Origin: Sphingopyxis macrogoltabida
GTDB taxonomy: Bacteria > Pseudomonadota > Alphaproteobacteria > Sphingomonadales > Sphingomonadaceae
Assembly: GCF_001307295.1 (NCBI RefSeq)
Contig: NZ_CP012700.1
Span: 3,661,001 to 3,725,000 of the forward strand
Direction: 5' to 3'
DNA: 64,000 nt
The position numbers and the translations under genes were made by a program. This document shows, piece by piece, positions 16,727 to 25,373 of this stretch (positions are counted from its first letter, which is position 1; every line of letters starts with the position of its first letter). The notes under the pieces were generated by a model. It had not been told where the DNA came from. It made no database searches and saw only the letters and a program-made list of their open reading frames with translations.

Positions 16727-16794
16727 GTGATCCCCGGCGAAAGCCGGGGCCCATCGCGGGTCAGGGCTGGGCCCCGGCTTTCGCCGGGGATCAC
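16727..16794. repeat. Palindromic repeat, GATCCCCGGCGAAAGCCGGG family
   Basis: GTGATCCCCGGCGAAAGCCG... (from 16727) and its reverse complement ...CGGCTTTCGCCGGGGATCAC (to 16794) form near-perfect arms of about 26 bases. It follows the chemoreceptor stop by 12 bases and occupies the gap before the SDR gene. It is the same class as the element inside truB (39048-39129). Confidence 0.9.
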
Positions 16795-16833
16795 ACTCTA
16801 GCATAGCCCCCGCAGGGCCTCTATGGCGGAGCC

Positions 16834-17526
16834 ATGCAGACCCATATCCTGATTACCGGCGCCAGCCGCGGTATCGGCGCCGCGATCGTCGACGCGCTGG
16901 CCAGCGATAAAACGAAGGTTGTCGCGCTGTCGAGCGCCGACGGCGACCTTGGCGATCCCGCGGTTCCCGAACGGCTGTGGCAGCAGAGCCTCGGCCGGCT
17001 GGACGGGCGGATCGACGTGCTCGTCAACAATGCCGGGGTGTTCGAAGACAATGTGCTGGACGCCGGCGACGCCGACTGGCTCGCGAACTGGAACCGGACG
17101 CTGCAGATCAACCTGACCGCGAGCGCGCAGCTCTGTCGCCGCGCCGTACTGCACTGGCAGCAGCGCAATGCCGCGGGCCGCATCGTCAACATCGCGAGCC
17201 GCGCCGCGCATCGCGGCGACAGCCCGGCGCATTGGCATTATGCGGCGTCGAAGGCGGGCATGGTCGCGATGACCAAGACGATCGCGCGCGGCTATGCCAA
17301 GGACGGCATCCTCGCCTTTGCCATTTGCCCCGGCTTCACGCTGACCCGGATGGCCGAAGAGCATCTGGCGGGCGAAGGCGGTGCGGACCTGCTCGCCGAG
17401 ATTCCGCTCGGCCGCGTCGCCACGCCGGAGGAGATCGGCGAAATGGCGCGCTGGTGCGCACTCGACGCGCCGCCGTCGATGACCGGCGCGGTGCTCGATG
17501 CCAATGGCGCCAGCTATGTGCGCTAG
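16834..17526 (+). CDS. Short-chain dehydrogenase/reductase
   Basis: A 230-residue classical SDR. It has the Rossmann glycine motif 'ILITGASRGIGAAI', 'DVLVNNAGVFED' (NNAG), Ser in 'IVNIASRAA', and the catalytic Tyr/Lys in 'WHYAASKAGMVAMTKTIA'. 'AFAICPGFTLTRM' is the PG motif after the active site. Substrate and cofactor preference cannot be assigned. It is followed four bases later by prmA, so the two are cotranscribed. Confidence 0.9.
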   Translation: MQTHILITGASRGIGAAIVDALASDKTKVVALSSADGDLGDPAVPERLWQQSLGRLDGRIDVLVNNAGVFEDNVLDAGDADWLANWNRTLQINLTASAQLCRRAVLHWQQRNAAGRIVNIASRAAHRGDSPAHWHYAASKAGMVAMTKTIARGYAKDGILAFAICPGFTLTRMAEEHLAGEGGADLLAEIPLGRVATPEEIGEMARWCALDAPPSMTGAVLDANGASYVR

Positions 17527-17529
17527 ACG

Positions 17530-18501
17530 ATGAGCTGGCTCGTCTCCCTCCCCTGCACGCGCGACGAGGCCGAAGCGCTGTCGGGCGAAATCCCCGAACT
17601 CGATGTGCTGCCCGAAGCCCCCGTCGTGGTGACGCGCGAGATCGACGAGGACGCTGGGCTGTGGCAGCTCGACGCCTATATGGACGACAAGCCGGGCGCG
17701 GCGCTGCTCAAATTGCTGCAGTCGTTCGTGCCGAGTGCGAAGGGCGTCAAACCCGCGGTGAGCGAGCTACCCGAAGAGGATTGGGTGACGCTGAGCCAGC
17801 AGGGGCTCGAACCCGTGCAGGCCGGCCGCTTCTTCGTTCATACCAGCAGCCACGCCGATCGCGTTCCGCCTGACACCATTTCATTCCTGATCGACGCGAG
17901 CCAGGCGTTCGGCACCGGCGGGCACGACACGACCGCGGGCTGCCTCGCGATGCTCGACCGGCTCGCGCGCGCCGGCGCAAGCCCGCGCAACATCGCCGAC
18001 ATCGGTACCGGGACCGGCCTGCTCGCCTTTGCCGCGATGGCGCTGTGGCCGCGCGCCAAGACGATCGGATCGGACATCGACCCCGCGAGCATCCTCGTCA
18101 CCCGCGACAATGCCGCAATTAACGGCGTGCCGCTCGGCCGCGGCGGCGGACGCCTCGCGCTCGCGGTCGCGCCGGGAACCGACCATCCGGCGATCCGCCA
18201 CCGCGCGCCCTACGATCTGGTCGTCGCCAACATCCTTGCGGGACCGCTGATCACACTGGCGCCCGATATCGCCGCCGCGACCGCTCCGGGCGGCCGTGCC
18301 ATCCTCGCCGGGCTGATCGCGCGGCAGATGGAGCCGGTGCTCGCCGCCTATCGTGCGCAGGGCTTTCGCCTCGCCGCGCGCGGCGGCAGCGCCGAATGGC
18401 CGTGCCTGTTGCTGGTCAAGCGGCGGCGCTATGGCTGGCGGCGCAAGGAACGCGCGCGACACCGCGCGAGCCCGTCGGATGCGAGCTTCGGGAGCTGGTA
18501 A
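17530..18501 (+). CDS. prmA: Ribosomal protein L11 methyltransferase
   Basis: A 323-residue SAM-dependent methyltransferase that modifies ribosomal protein L11 at lysines and the N-terminus. The C-terminal Rossmann domain shows 'IDASQAFGTGGHDTTAGCL', 'NIADIGTGTGLLAFAAMAL' and 'YDLVVANILAGPLI'. The N-terminal region is a short substrate-recognition domain. The C-terminus is extended by a basic tail (KRRRYGWRRKERARHR). It is convergent with phhA, with only five bases between stops. Confidence 0.92.
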   Translation: MSWLVSLPCTRDEAEALSGEIPELDVLPEAPVVVTREIDEDAGLWQLDAYMDDKPGAALLKLLQSFVPSAKGVKPAVSELPEEDWVTLSQQGLEPVQAGRFFVHTSSHADRVPPDTISFLIDASQAFGTGGHDTTAGCLAMLDRLARAGASPRNIADIGTGTGLLAFAAMALWPRAKTIGSDIDPASILVTRDNAAINGVPLGRGGGRLALAVAPGTDHPAIRHRAPYDLVVANILAGPLITLAPDIAAATAPGGRAILAGLIARQMEPVLAAYRAQGFRLAARGGSAEWPCLLLVKRRRYGWRRKERARHRASPSDASFGSW

Positions 18502-18506
18502 AGCAG

Positions 18507-19376
18507 CTAGGCTTTCGCCGCCGCATAGTCCTGCGTGCCGCGCGTGATCACCTCGTCGCCGGGCAGGATGTCGGCGATCGGGATCGGCGGTAGCGCGGCG
18601 TTTTCGACATAGAGCGGCGCCAAGTCGGTGTTGACCGTCGTGTCGAGAAGCTGGTCCAAGCTGTCGATGACGAAATAATTCTGCTGGAAATCGTCGATCC
18701 GGTAATCGGTGCGCATGACGCGCGCAAGGTCGAAACCGATGCGGTTCGGGCTGTCCGACTCGAGCGCGAAGATGCTCTCGGCATAGGAAGAGACGATGCC
18801 GGCGCCGTAGATACGCAGGCCGCCAGCTTCGCGGATCAAGCCGAATTCGACCGTATACCAGTAAAGGCGCGCGAGCTGCTTAAGCGCGTCGAATTTCAGG
18901 CTGCGCAGCCCGCCGAGGCCATAGGCAACCATATAGTCGGCAAACACCGGGTCGGCGAGCATCGGGACATGGCCGAACACGTCGTGGAAGACGTCGGGCT
19001 CCTGAAGATAATCGAGCTGTTCGGGGGTGCGGATGAAATTGCCCGCTGGAAAGCGCCGGTTCGCGAGATGGTCGAAAAAGACCTCGTCGGGCACCAGCCC
19101 CGGCACCGCCACGACCTGCCACCCCGTTGCATCGACGAGCCGCGCATTGAGTTCGCGATAATCGGGAATGCCGGGCTTTTCGAGCCGGAGGACGTCGATC
19201 CCGCGCAGGAAAGCGTCGGAGGCGCGCCCCGGCAACATGTCCGACTGGCGCGCGAAGAGGTGATCCCACATCGCATGTTCGTCGGGCGAAAAGGCATCCC
19301 AATTCTGCGGACAGGTCCAGTCCGGCGCGGAACCCGGCGGCGGCGTCTGATGGACGTGCGTATCAGGACTTTTCAT
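18507..19376 (-). CDS. phhA: Phenylalanine-4-hydroxylase
   Basis: A 289-residue aromatic amino acid hydroxylase of the single-domain bacterial type. It converts phenylalanine to tyrosine with tetrahydropterin, O2 and Fe(II). The iron ligands are in 'EPDVFHDVFGHVPML' (two His) and 'RLYWYTVEFGLI' (Glu). 'GAGIVSSYAES' and the pterin-loop 'NFIRTPEQLDYLQEP' also fit. ATG 19376 (MKSPDTHVHQ) is preferred over the in-frame codon at 19394. No pterin dehydratase gene is adjacent. Confidence 0.96.
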   Translation of the reverse strand: MKSPDTHVHQTPPPGSAPDWTCPQNWDAFSPDEHAMWDHLFARQSDMLPGRASDAFLRGIDVLRLEKPGIPDYRELNARLVDATGWQVVAVPGLVPDEVFFDHLANRRFPAGNFIRTPEQLDYLQEPDVFHDVFGHVPMLADPVFADYMVAYGLGGLRSLKFDALKQLARLYWYTVEFGLIREAGGLRIYGAGIVSSYAESIFALESDSPNRIGFDLARVMRTDYRIDDFQQNYFVIDSLDQLLDTTVNTDLAPLYVENAALPPIPIADILPGDEVITRGTQDYAAAKA

Positions 19377-19428
19377 CGACCCGGCACATAGCATGACAAG
19401 GTTTCAATTGAAACTTCTCCTGCCCGCC

Positions 19429-20046
19429 TCACTCCAGCGCGACGACCCCGGTCGCCAGCCGGTCGACCTCCGCCCGGTCATGGCTGACATAGAGGATCGG
19501 CAGCTTGAGCTCGTCGCGAATCCGTTCGATCACCGCCATGATCTCGCCGCGCCGCGCCGCATCGAGCGACGACAAAGGTTCGTCCATCAGCAGGCATTCG
19601 GGGCCGCTGAGCAACGCGCGGCCGATCGCAACGCGCTGCGCCTCGCCGCCCGACAGGCTCGCGGGCCAGCGCCCGAGCAGGTGACCGATGCCGAGGAAGT
19701 CGACCGCTTCGTCGAGGCCCATCCAGCGCGCGGCGGGGTCGGCAAGGTCGTGGCCGTACAGCAGATTGGCGCGCACCCGGCGATGCGGGAACAGGCGGCC
19801 GTCCTGAAACACATAACCGATTCGCCGCGCTTCGGGCGGCAGGTCGACGCCGCCCCCGAACAGCGTTCGCGCGCCGACGCGGATATGCCCGCGGTCGGGG
19901 CACAGCAGCCCGGCGACCATGTTGAGAATGCTCGTCTTGCCCACCCCCGACGGGCCGAACAGTGCGGTCAGCCCCGGACCGGCGGTAAAGCGCGCCGCGA
20001 TGACCCGGTCGCCGAGCCGCCGTTCGATGTCGATATCAATCGCCAT
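19429..20046 (-). CDS. modC: Molybdate ABC transporter ATP-binding protein, short form
   Basis: A 205-residue ABC ATPase. Walker A is 'ALFGPSGVGKTSILNMVAGL', Q-loop 'RIGYVFQDGRLFPH', signature 'PASLSGGEAQRVAIGRALL', Walker B 'CLLMDEPLSSLD' and H-loop 'LYVSHDRAEVDRLA'. Full ModC carries a C-terminal molybdate-binding MOP domain of over 100 residues; this protein stops right after the nucleotide-binding domain, so oxyanion feedback through MOP is absent. It overlaps modB by 11 bases and is the last gene of modABC. Confidence 0.92.
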   Translation of the reverse strand: MAIDIDIERRLGDRVIAARFTAGPGLTALFGPSGVGKTSILNMVAGLLCPDRGHIRVGARTLFGGGVDLPPEARRIGYVFQDGRLFPHRRVRANLLYGHDLADPAARWMGLDEAVDFLGIGHLLGRWPASLSGGEAQRVAIGRALLSGPECLLMDEPLSSLDAARRGEIMAVIERIRDELKLPILYVSHDRAEVDRLATGVVALE

Positions 20047-20731
20047 GCGGCCGCCTGCCTGCGTGCGTTCGCCGCACCAGCCATTCGGAGAGCACCAGCG
20101 CGCCGAGCGATAGCGCGACCGAGAGCAGCGCCAGCCGCGTGACCATCGCCTCCGCCCCCGGCACCTGCAACGCCGAATAGATGGCGAGCGGCAGCGTCCG
20201 CGTTTCGCCCGGAATGTTCGATACGAAGGTGATCGTCGCCCCGAACTCGCCGATCGAGCGCGCGAAGCCGAGCACGAGCGCGGCGAGCACGCCGGGCAGC
20301 GCGAGCGGCAGGCTGACCGTGCGGAAGGCATGCCAGCGGCCGGCGCCGAGCGTCCGCGCCGCGCCCTCCAATCGCCGGTCGATGCCCTCGATCGACAGCC
20401 GCATCGCGCGCACCATCAGCGGCAGCGCCATGATCGCCGCGGCGAGCGCGGCACCGGTCCAGCGGAACATCAGGCTGACCCCGAACCAGCTTTCAAGCCA
20501 GCGCCCGGCCGGCCCCAGCGGCCCGAAGGCGATGAGCAGCAACCAGCCGGTGACCACGGGCGGCAGTACGAGCGGCAAATGGACGAGCCCGTCGAGCAGC
20601 ACACGCCCCGGAAAGCGCTTCCGCGCCAGCACCCAGGCGAGTGCGAAGGCGACCGGCAGCGTGACGAGCACCGCCGCGCCGCCGACCTTCAGCGACAGCG
20701 CTACGATGCTCCATTCCTCGGCGGAGAGCAT
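20036..20731 (-). CDS. modB: Molybdate ABC transporter permease
   Basis: A 231-residue inner-membrane permease with five to six hydrophobic segments. The EAA loop reads 'MEGIDRRLEGAARTLGAGRW'-like (IEGIDRRLEGAARTLGAGRW), followed by 'LPLALPGVLAALVLGFARSI' and 'GEFGATITFVSNIPGETRTL', the ModB signature. ATG 20731 shares its first base with the modA TGA, which fixes the start. It pairs with ModA and ModC to import molybdate for molybdenum cofactor. Confidence 0.95.
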   Translation of the reverse strand: MLSAEEWSIVALSLKVGGAAVLVTLPVAFALAWVLARKRFPGRVLLDGLVHLPLVLPPVVTGWLLLIAFGPLGPAGRWLESWFGVSLMFRWTGAALAAAIMALPLMVRAMRLSIEGIDRRLEGAARTLGAGRWHAFRTVSLPLALPGVLAALVLGFARSIGEFGATITFVSNIPGETRTLPLAIYSALQVPGAEAMVTRLALLSVALSLGALVLSEWLVRRTHAGRRPHGD

Positions 20732-21498
20732 CAGGGCGTCGAAAATCCGTGGCGCGCAAAAATGGCGCGCGCCTGTTTCGACAGCAGGAAGGCGCGGAAA
20801 CCGGCCGCGTCTTTGTGCCGGGATGCCTTGAGCACCGCGACCGGATAGCGGATCGGCGGGTGGCTCGCCGCGGGGAAGGTACCGACGACGCGCACCGCGC
20901 GTGACGCTTTCGCATCGGTCGCATAGACGATGCCGAGCGGCGCGGCGCCGCGTTCGACGAGCGCCATCGCGGCGCGGACATTTTCGGCCGGCGCGACCCG
21001 AGCCGCGACGCCGGTCCACACGCCGAGATGGATCAGGGCAGCCTTCGCATATTTGCCGGCCGGGACGGCATCGGGATCGGCGAGCGCGAGACGGCCGCTG
21101 CCGAGGGCGCGGGCCAGCGGGAAACCGCGCGCGGGCGTGAGCCGGACCGCACTCGCCGCCGGGGCGATGAGCACCAGCCGGTTGCCCAGCAATGTCGTGC
21201 GCGTCCCCCGGCGCAGCAGCCCCGCCTTCGCGACCGCGTCCATCCATTCCTCGTCGGCCGACAGGAACAGGTCGGCGGGGGCGCCGGCGATCACCTGCCG
21301 CGCGAGCGCCGACGAGGCGGCGAACGACAGCACGGGTTTGGGGTGCCCCTTCGCCACCCATGCATCGGCCGCTTCGGTCAGCGATTCCTGCAGGCTGGCG
21401 GCGGCCAGCACCACCGGACCGCGATCGGCCGCCAGCGTAGCGGGTGCGAACAAAAGCGCGGCAAGAACGAGGCAAAGCTGGCGGAGAAGACGGATCAT
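20731..21498 (-). CDS. modA: Molybdate-binding periplasmic protein
   Basis: A 255-residue solute-binding protein. A signal peptide spans about 1-24 (LCLVLAALLFAPATLAA). Mature-domain motifs are 'VVLAAASLQESLTEAADAW', 'SFAASSALARQVIAGAPADL' with the oxyanion-binding Ser residues, 'FLSADEEWMDAV', 'ALADPDAVPAGKYAKAAL' and 'GIVYATDAKAS'. It delivers molybdate or tungstate to ModBC. ATG 21498 lies directly before the signal peptide. Confidence 0.94.
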   Translation of the reverse strand: MIRLLRQLCLVLAALLFAPATLAADRGPVVLAAASLQESLTEAADAWVAKGHPKPVLSFAASSALARQVIAGAPADLFLSADEEWMDAVAKAGLLRRGTRTTLLGNRLVLIAPAASAVRLTPARGFPLARALGSGRLALADPDAVPAGKYAKAALIHLGVWTGVAARVAPAENVRAAMALVERGAAPLGIVYATDAKASRAVRVVGTFPAASHPPIRYPVAVLKASRHKDAAGFRAFLLSKQARAIFARHGFSTP

Positions 21499-21502
21499 CG
21501 GA

Positions 21503-21515
21503 CCGCTATATACGG
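21503..21515. promoter_or_regulatory. TATATA-centred near-palindrome at the modA leader
   Basis: CCGCTATATACGG, a near-perfect dyad around TATATA, lies four bases upstream of the modA ATG. ModE sites are TATA-rich dyads, but the full bipartite ModE consensus is not present and no modE gene is in view. It could equally be a promoter element of a nearly leaderless transcript. Confidence 0.3.
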
Positions 21516-21524
21516 CCGGATAGG

Positions 21525-22865
21525 TCACGCCAAGGCACGAACGCCGAGCCAGCGCGCGAGCCGCGGCAGCCGGGGTATCACCAGCCAATCGACGATCCAC
21601 AGCAGGATCAGCGACGCCGCGAGTAGCGGTAACAGCCCTGCAAGCAACAGGATGATCGCCGCCACACCGCGCAATCGCGCCGGATCGCGCGGTAGCGGCG
21701 GCGCGCCGAGCGCCGCTTCCGGCTTGCGCCGCCGCCAAAGCAGGAAACCCGAAATCGCGAGCGTCACCAGCGCGAGCGCCGTGGCCACCCCGATCAACTG
21801 GCTGACCATCCCGAACAGCGCGCCCTCGTGCCAGGCGATGCCGATGCCGACGATACGGTCGATGACATGCTTGTCGGCGAAACCCGATCGCGACACCTCG
21901 ATGCCCGTTGCGGGGTCATAGCCGACCTTGCGCACCAGCGGCCGGTTCTGCGTCTGCGTCGTCAGCGTCCACACATCGCCGTTCGGCGGCCCGAACAGGT
22001 TCGGCGCGCCGGGCGGCTGGACGATCACCGGCGGCGGCAGCGCCTCGCTCCGCGCGCGCAACACGATGGTGGCGAGCGGGACGCCGGCCGGCGCGGCGGC
22101 AGGCGCGGCCATCGCCATGGCGCGATGATCGTGCGCGGCATGCGGATCCGCGCCGCCCTTCCAGTCCGGTGCCCCCGCTACCCAGCCCATTTCGGCGCGC
22201 ACGGTCCGGAAGCCGCTCGCCCAGACGTCGGTCCACGGCAAGGCGGTGAGGAGCAGGACCAGCGCGAGACCCGAGACCCAGAAGCCGGTCACCGCGTGAA
22301 GATCGCGCAAGGCCGCGCGGCCGCCGAGCGACAGGCGCGGCCAGACCACCCCCGCCGCCCCGCGCCCGCGCGGCCACCAAAGGTAGAGGCCGGTCAGGAT
22401 CATCACGATCGCCCAGCTCGCCGCGAGTTCGACGAGCAGGCCGCCGGCGCGCCCGATCAGCAGACTCGAATGGATGCGCGCGAGCCAGGCCGAGATGCGC
22501 GCGTCGGGATCGGCGGCGCCGACGACGCGCCCGCGCGGCGACACCGCGACGTCGCGCATGCCGCCGCCCGGCAGGGCGAGATGGACGACCGCCGCATCGC
22601 CCGGCGCTGCGGGGATGCGGTAATAGTGAAAACTGGCGCCCGGATAGGTGGCCAGCGCCGCCGCGACCTGCGCGTCGGCGTCGACGCGCTCGGCCGCCGG
22701 CAGCCCGCGCCAGCCGCGTTCCTGCCATCGGTCGAGCTGCGGCTTGAACAGATAGGCGGCGCCGGTCAGCGACAGCAGAAGGACGAAGGGGATGACGAAC
22801 AGCCCGGCATAGAAATGCCAGCGCCAGATCGTCCGATAGAGCGGCGCGGTCTTGATGTCGGTCAT
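21525..22865 (-). CDS. PepSY-associated TM protein (possible siderophore/metal-linked reductase)
   Basis: A 446-residue inner-membrane protein of the PepSY_TM family. It opens 'YRTIWRWHFYAGLFVIPFVL' (first helix with conserved WHFYAG). It has 'ARIHSSLLIGRAGGLLVELA' and 'ALRDLHAVTGFWVSGLALVL' (membrane His pairs), a large periplasmic loop, and C-terminal helices. The loop holds a His/Met-rich stretch ('DPHAAHDHRAMAMAAP'). Relatives (PiuB/FpvG-like) reduce imported metal complexes. It lies 12 bases after the TonB receptor gene in a three-gene operon. Confidence 0.88.
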   Translation of the reverse strand: MTDIKTAPLYRTIWRWHFYAGLFVIPFVLLLSLTGAAYLFKPQLDRWQERGWRGLPAAERVDADAQVAAALATYPGASFHYYRIPAAPGDAAVVHLALPGGGMRDVAVSPRGRVVGAADPDARISAWLARIHSSLLIGRAGGLLVELAASWAIVMILTGLYLWWPRGRGAAGVVWPRLSLGGRAALRDLHAVTGFWVSGLALVLLLTALPWTDVWASGFRTVRAEMGWVAGAPDWKGGADPHAAHDHRAMAMAAPAAAPAGVPLATIVLRARSEALPPPVIVQPPGAPNLFGPPNGDVWTLTTQTQNRPLVRKVGYDPATGIEVSRSGFADKHVIDRIVGIGIAWHEGALFGMVSQLIGVATALALVTLAISGFLLWRRRKPEAALGAPPLPRDPARLRGVAAIILLLAGLLPLLAASLILLWIVDWLVIPRLPRLARWLGVRALA

Positions 22866-22877
22866 CCCCCGCCCCTC

Positions 22878-24869
22878 TCAGAAACGCGCGCGAAGGCCGG
22901 CCGACACGGCGCGGCGTTCGACCGGATAATAGATGGCCGACGTATCGGTCACCGCGATCGCGGCGCTGATATCGCCGATCGCCTTCTTGCCGGTGACGTT
23001 GCGGACATCGACGAAGGCGTCGATGCGCTCGGCCAGACGCGCGCCGCCGGTGATCCCGATCAACGCATAGCCGGGCGTCCGCACCGCGTTACCGTAATCG
23101 GCGAATGGCCCCTGCGGCACCCATTCGAAATTGGGTGCGATATGCAGATTGTCGCTGCCGAGCCGCAATTCGGCGCGGTAGACGTGGCGCGGCACGACCG
23201 GCAGGCGGTTGTCGCCATATTGGGCATCATCGCGGAAGCGGAAATTGCTGTAGGCATAGACCTGCCGCAGCCGCAGCCAGCCGGTCGGCGCGAGTTCGAG
23301 CGCCGCTTCGATCCCTTCGTGCCGCGTCTTACCGGCGTTGAAGGTCGAGGCGGGAATATCGGCGCCGACCGTATATTGCAGCAACTCGCCCCCGATGTCG
23401 GCGCGGTAGAAGGACAGGTCCCAGCTCGCGATACCCGACTGGCCGCGCGTGCCGATCTCGGCCGTCCACGCGCGTTGCGGATCGAGCGGAACGAAGGCCG
23501 ACACTTGCGCGAGTTCGATGAACCCGGGAAATTCGACCGAGCGGCTGTAGTTGGCGTAGAATTGCATCGCCGGCGCCGGTTCGAACAGCACCCCCGCCTT
23601 GGGGGAGAAAGCATCGAAATCGGCGCGGCCGCCGCGATCGACCGGGCCATTGTTGAACACCTCATGCTGGCGGCGCATCCCGTCGGCATAGATACCGCCC
23701 GCGATCAGCGTCAGCGTCTCGACCGGCCGCAGCCGCACTTCGCCGTACAGCGTCGCGGTGCGCGCATCCTGCGTGGCGTCGAAGGTCTTCGCGCCGCGTT
23801 TGCCCGCCAGATTGAGGAAGCGCCGTGAAGCGACGTCGCCGACGCGCAATTCGCCGCCGAGCGTCGCCTCGACCGGACCGCCCGCATAATCGAAGCGGAA
23901 GAAGGCGCCGCGATCGACGCTCTTCTGGTCGATGAGCTGATAGATGGGATGATGCAGCGCCTTCGCATTGACGAAAGCGCCGACGTCGAGTTTCACCGCA
24001 CCGAAATCGAAGCTGGTGCGGTTCTGGAGACGCAGCGAATCGATATCGCGCGCCTGATCGCCCGCGACCGCCGCCGCGTTGGCCCGGCGCGGCGCGCTCA
24101 GCGCGTCGTCCCAGGTCAGCGCGCCGGGCAGGTCCTGCCGGATGCGGTTGAAGCTCGCGTAGAAGCGGGTCGCAACCATGTCGCTGAATTTCAGCCCGAC
24201 ATTGCCGTGGAAGCGGACGCTCCGGCGCTTTGCATGGTCGCGGTCGCCGTCCGAGGTGTCGGCGCTGATCGCCCCCCATGCCTCGACCTGCGGCCCCGCC
24301 ACGCCCGCGGCGACGAGCCCGCGCCAGCTATCGAAACTGCCCACGTCGGCGCGCAGGTATACTCCCTCGGCGCTGCGGCCGGTCGGGGTCACCCCATTGA
24401 TGGCGCCGCCCAAGGTGCCCGACCCGAAGCGCAATGCGTTGGCGCCGCGATAGACTTCGAGATGGTCGAAGAAGATCGGTTCGAGTTCCTGAAAATCGCC
24501 ATTGTCGTCGGCGAGGTTGATCGGAATCCCGTCCTGCAGCAGCGTCAGCCCGCGCATATGATAGCCGCGCGACAGCCCCGACCCGCGGATCGAGATCCGC
24601 ACCTCCTGCCCGAAACGCGGCTGGAGATAGACACCGGGCGAAAAGGCGAGCGCGTCGCGCAGCGATACGACCGCCTTGTCGGCATAATCTTCGTGCGCGA
24701 CGATATCGGTGCCGCCGGGCGTGCGCGCGGCGCGCCCTTCGGCGGCGTCGGTCGCGGTCGGCGCGGTGACGATGATGGTGGCGTCGGCCTCCTCGGCACG
24801 GACGGGCGCGGCGGCAAGACAGGTGGCGAGCGCGAGCAAGGGCGCCGCGCAATATGCAGAATATTTCAT
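22878..24869 (-). CDS. TonB-dependent outer-membrane receptor
   Basis: A 663-residue receptor. The signal peptide is about 1-25 (ending PVRAEE). The plug domain (about 35-165) has 'SLRDALAFSPGVYLQPRFGQ', 'RISIRGSGLSRGYHMRGLTL' and 'EVYRGANALRFGSGTLGGAI'. The 22-strand barrel ends in 'YYPVERRAVSAGLRARF' with the terminal Phe. 'LLQDGIPINLADDNGDFQEL' resembles FecA-type ferric or copper receptors. ATG 24869 fits the signal peptide. Its operon partners are DUF2946 and PepSY_TM proteins. The substrate is not proven. Confidence 0.92.
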   Translation of the reverse strand: MKYSAYCAAPLLALATCLAAAPVRAEEADATIIVTAPTATDAAEGRAARTPGGTDIVAHEDYADKAVVSLRDALAFSPGVYLQPRFGQEVRISIRGSGLSRGYHMRGLTLLQDGIPINLADDNGDFQELEPIFFDHLEVYRGANALRFGSGTLGGAINGVTPTGRSAEGVYLRADVGSFDSWRGLVAAGVAGPQVEAWGAISADTSDGDRDHAKRRSVRFHGNVGLKFSDMVATRFYASFNRIRQDLPGALTWDDALSAPRRANAAAVAGDQARDIDSLRLQNRTSFDFGAVKLDVGAFVNAKALHHPIYQLIDQKSVDRGAFFRFDYAGGPVEATLGGELRVGDVASRRFLNLAGKRGAKTFDATQDARTATLYGEVRLRPVETLTLIAGGIYADGMRRQHEVFNNGPVDRGGRADFDAFSPKAGVLFEPAPAMQFYANYSRSVEFPGFIELAQVSAFVPLDPQRAWTAEIGTRGQSGIASWDLSFYRADIGGELLQYTVGADIPASTFNAGKTRHEGIEAALELAPTGWLRLRQVYAYSNFRFRDDAQYGDNRLPVVPRHVYRAELRLGSDNLHIAPNFEWVPQGPFADYGNAVRTPGYALIGITGGARLAERIDAFVDVRNVTGKKAIGDISAAIAVTDTSAIYYPVERRAVSAGLRARF

Positions 24870-24940
24870 CGGAAAATCTTCCCCGGATACAGGCATGGAA
24901 CCGCACCGCGCTTCGCGCGCGGGCGGCATTTCAGGCTGGA

Positions 24941-25333
24941 TCAGGCGAAGGCGGGTGGTCCGGTACTCGGCGGCAGCGGCGAGGCGATGCCAGGGGCAAA
25001 GCCGAGCGAAGCCAGCGCGACGGGCGCCGGTTCGGCAAGTATCGGTGCCGCGGGCAGCACCGGCAGATCGGGAACGATCGGTGCGGCGGCGAGCGCGCCC
25101 CATGGGCAATGCTGCTGCCCCTCGCCCGCCTGATGGTCACCCAGTTTTTCGATCGGGATCGTCACGGTTGCGCCGGGATTGGCGGGATCCGAACAGACGC
25201 GGACGGTGATCGACCCGCCGGCATCGCTTTCGATCATCCAGCCCGGTGCGACGAGCACCCGCGCGGCGAGCGCGAGCAGCAGCGGCAGCAGCAAGAGGAT
25301 GCCGGGACGGCGAAAGGCGGCGAGCAGACTCAC
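24941..25333 (-). CDS. DUF2946-like secreted/membrane protein
   Basis: A 130-residue protein starting at GTG 25333 behind AGGAG (about 25341). An N-terminal membrane or signal segment (LLAAFRRPGILLLLPLLLAL) is followed by 'ITVRVCSDPANPGATVTIPI' and 'GEGQQHCPWGALAAAP', the paired Cys motif seen in DUF2946 proteins. The C-terminus is proline- and alanine-rich. Such genes often precede TonB receptors; a role in copper or heavy-metal handling is suggested by context only. It is the first gene of the operon with the TonB receptor 71 bases downstream. Confidence 0.65.
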   Translation of the reverse strand: MSLLAAFRRPGILLLLPLLLALAARVLVAPGWMIESDAGGSITVRVCSDPANPGATVTIPIEKLGDHQAGEGQQHCPWGALAAAPIVPDLPVLPAAPILAEPAPVALASLGFAPGIASPLPPSTGPPAFA

Positions 25334-25373
25334 GCGGCGGCTCCTATGCGCGCCGCCCGGGCGTGGCAAGTCG

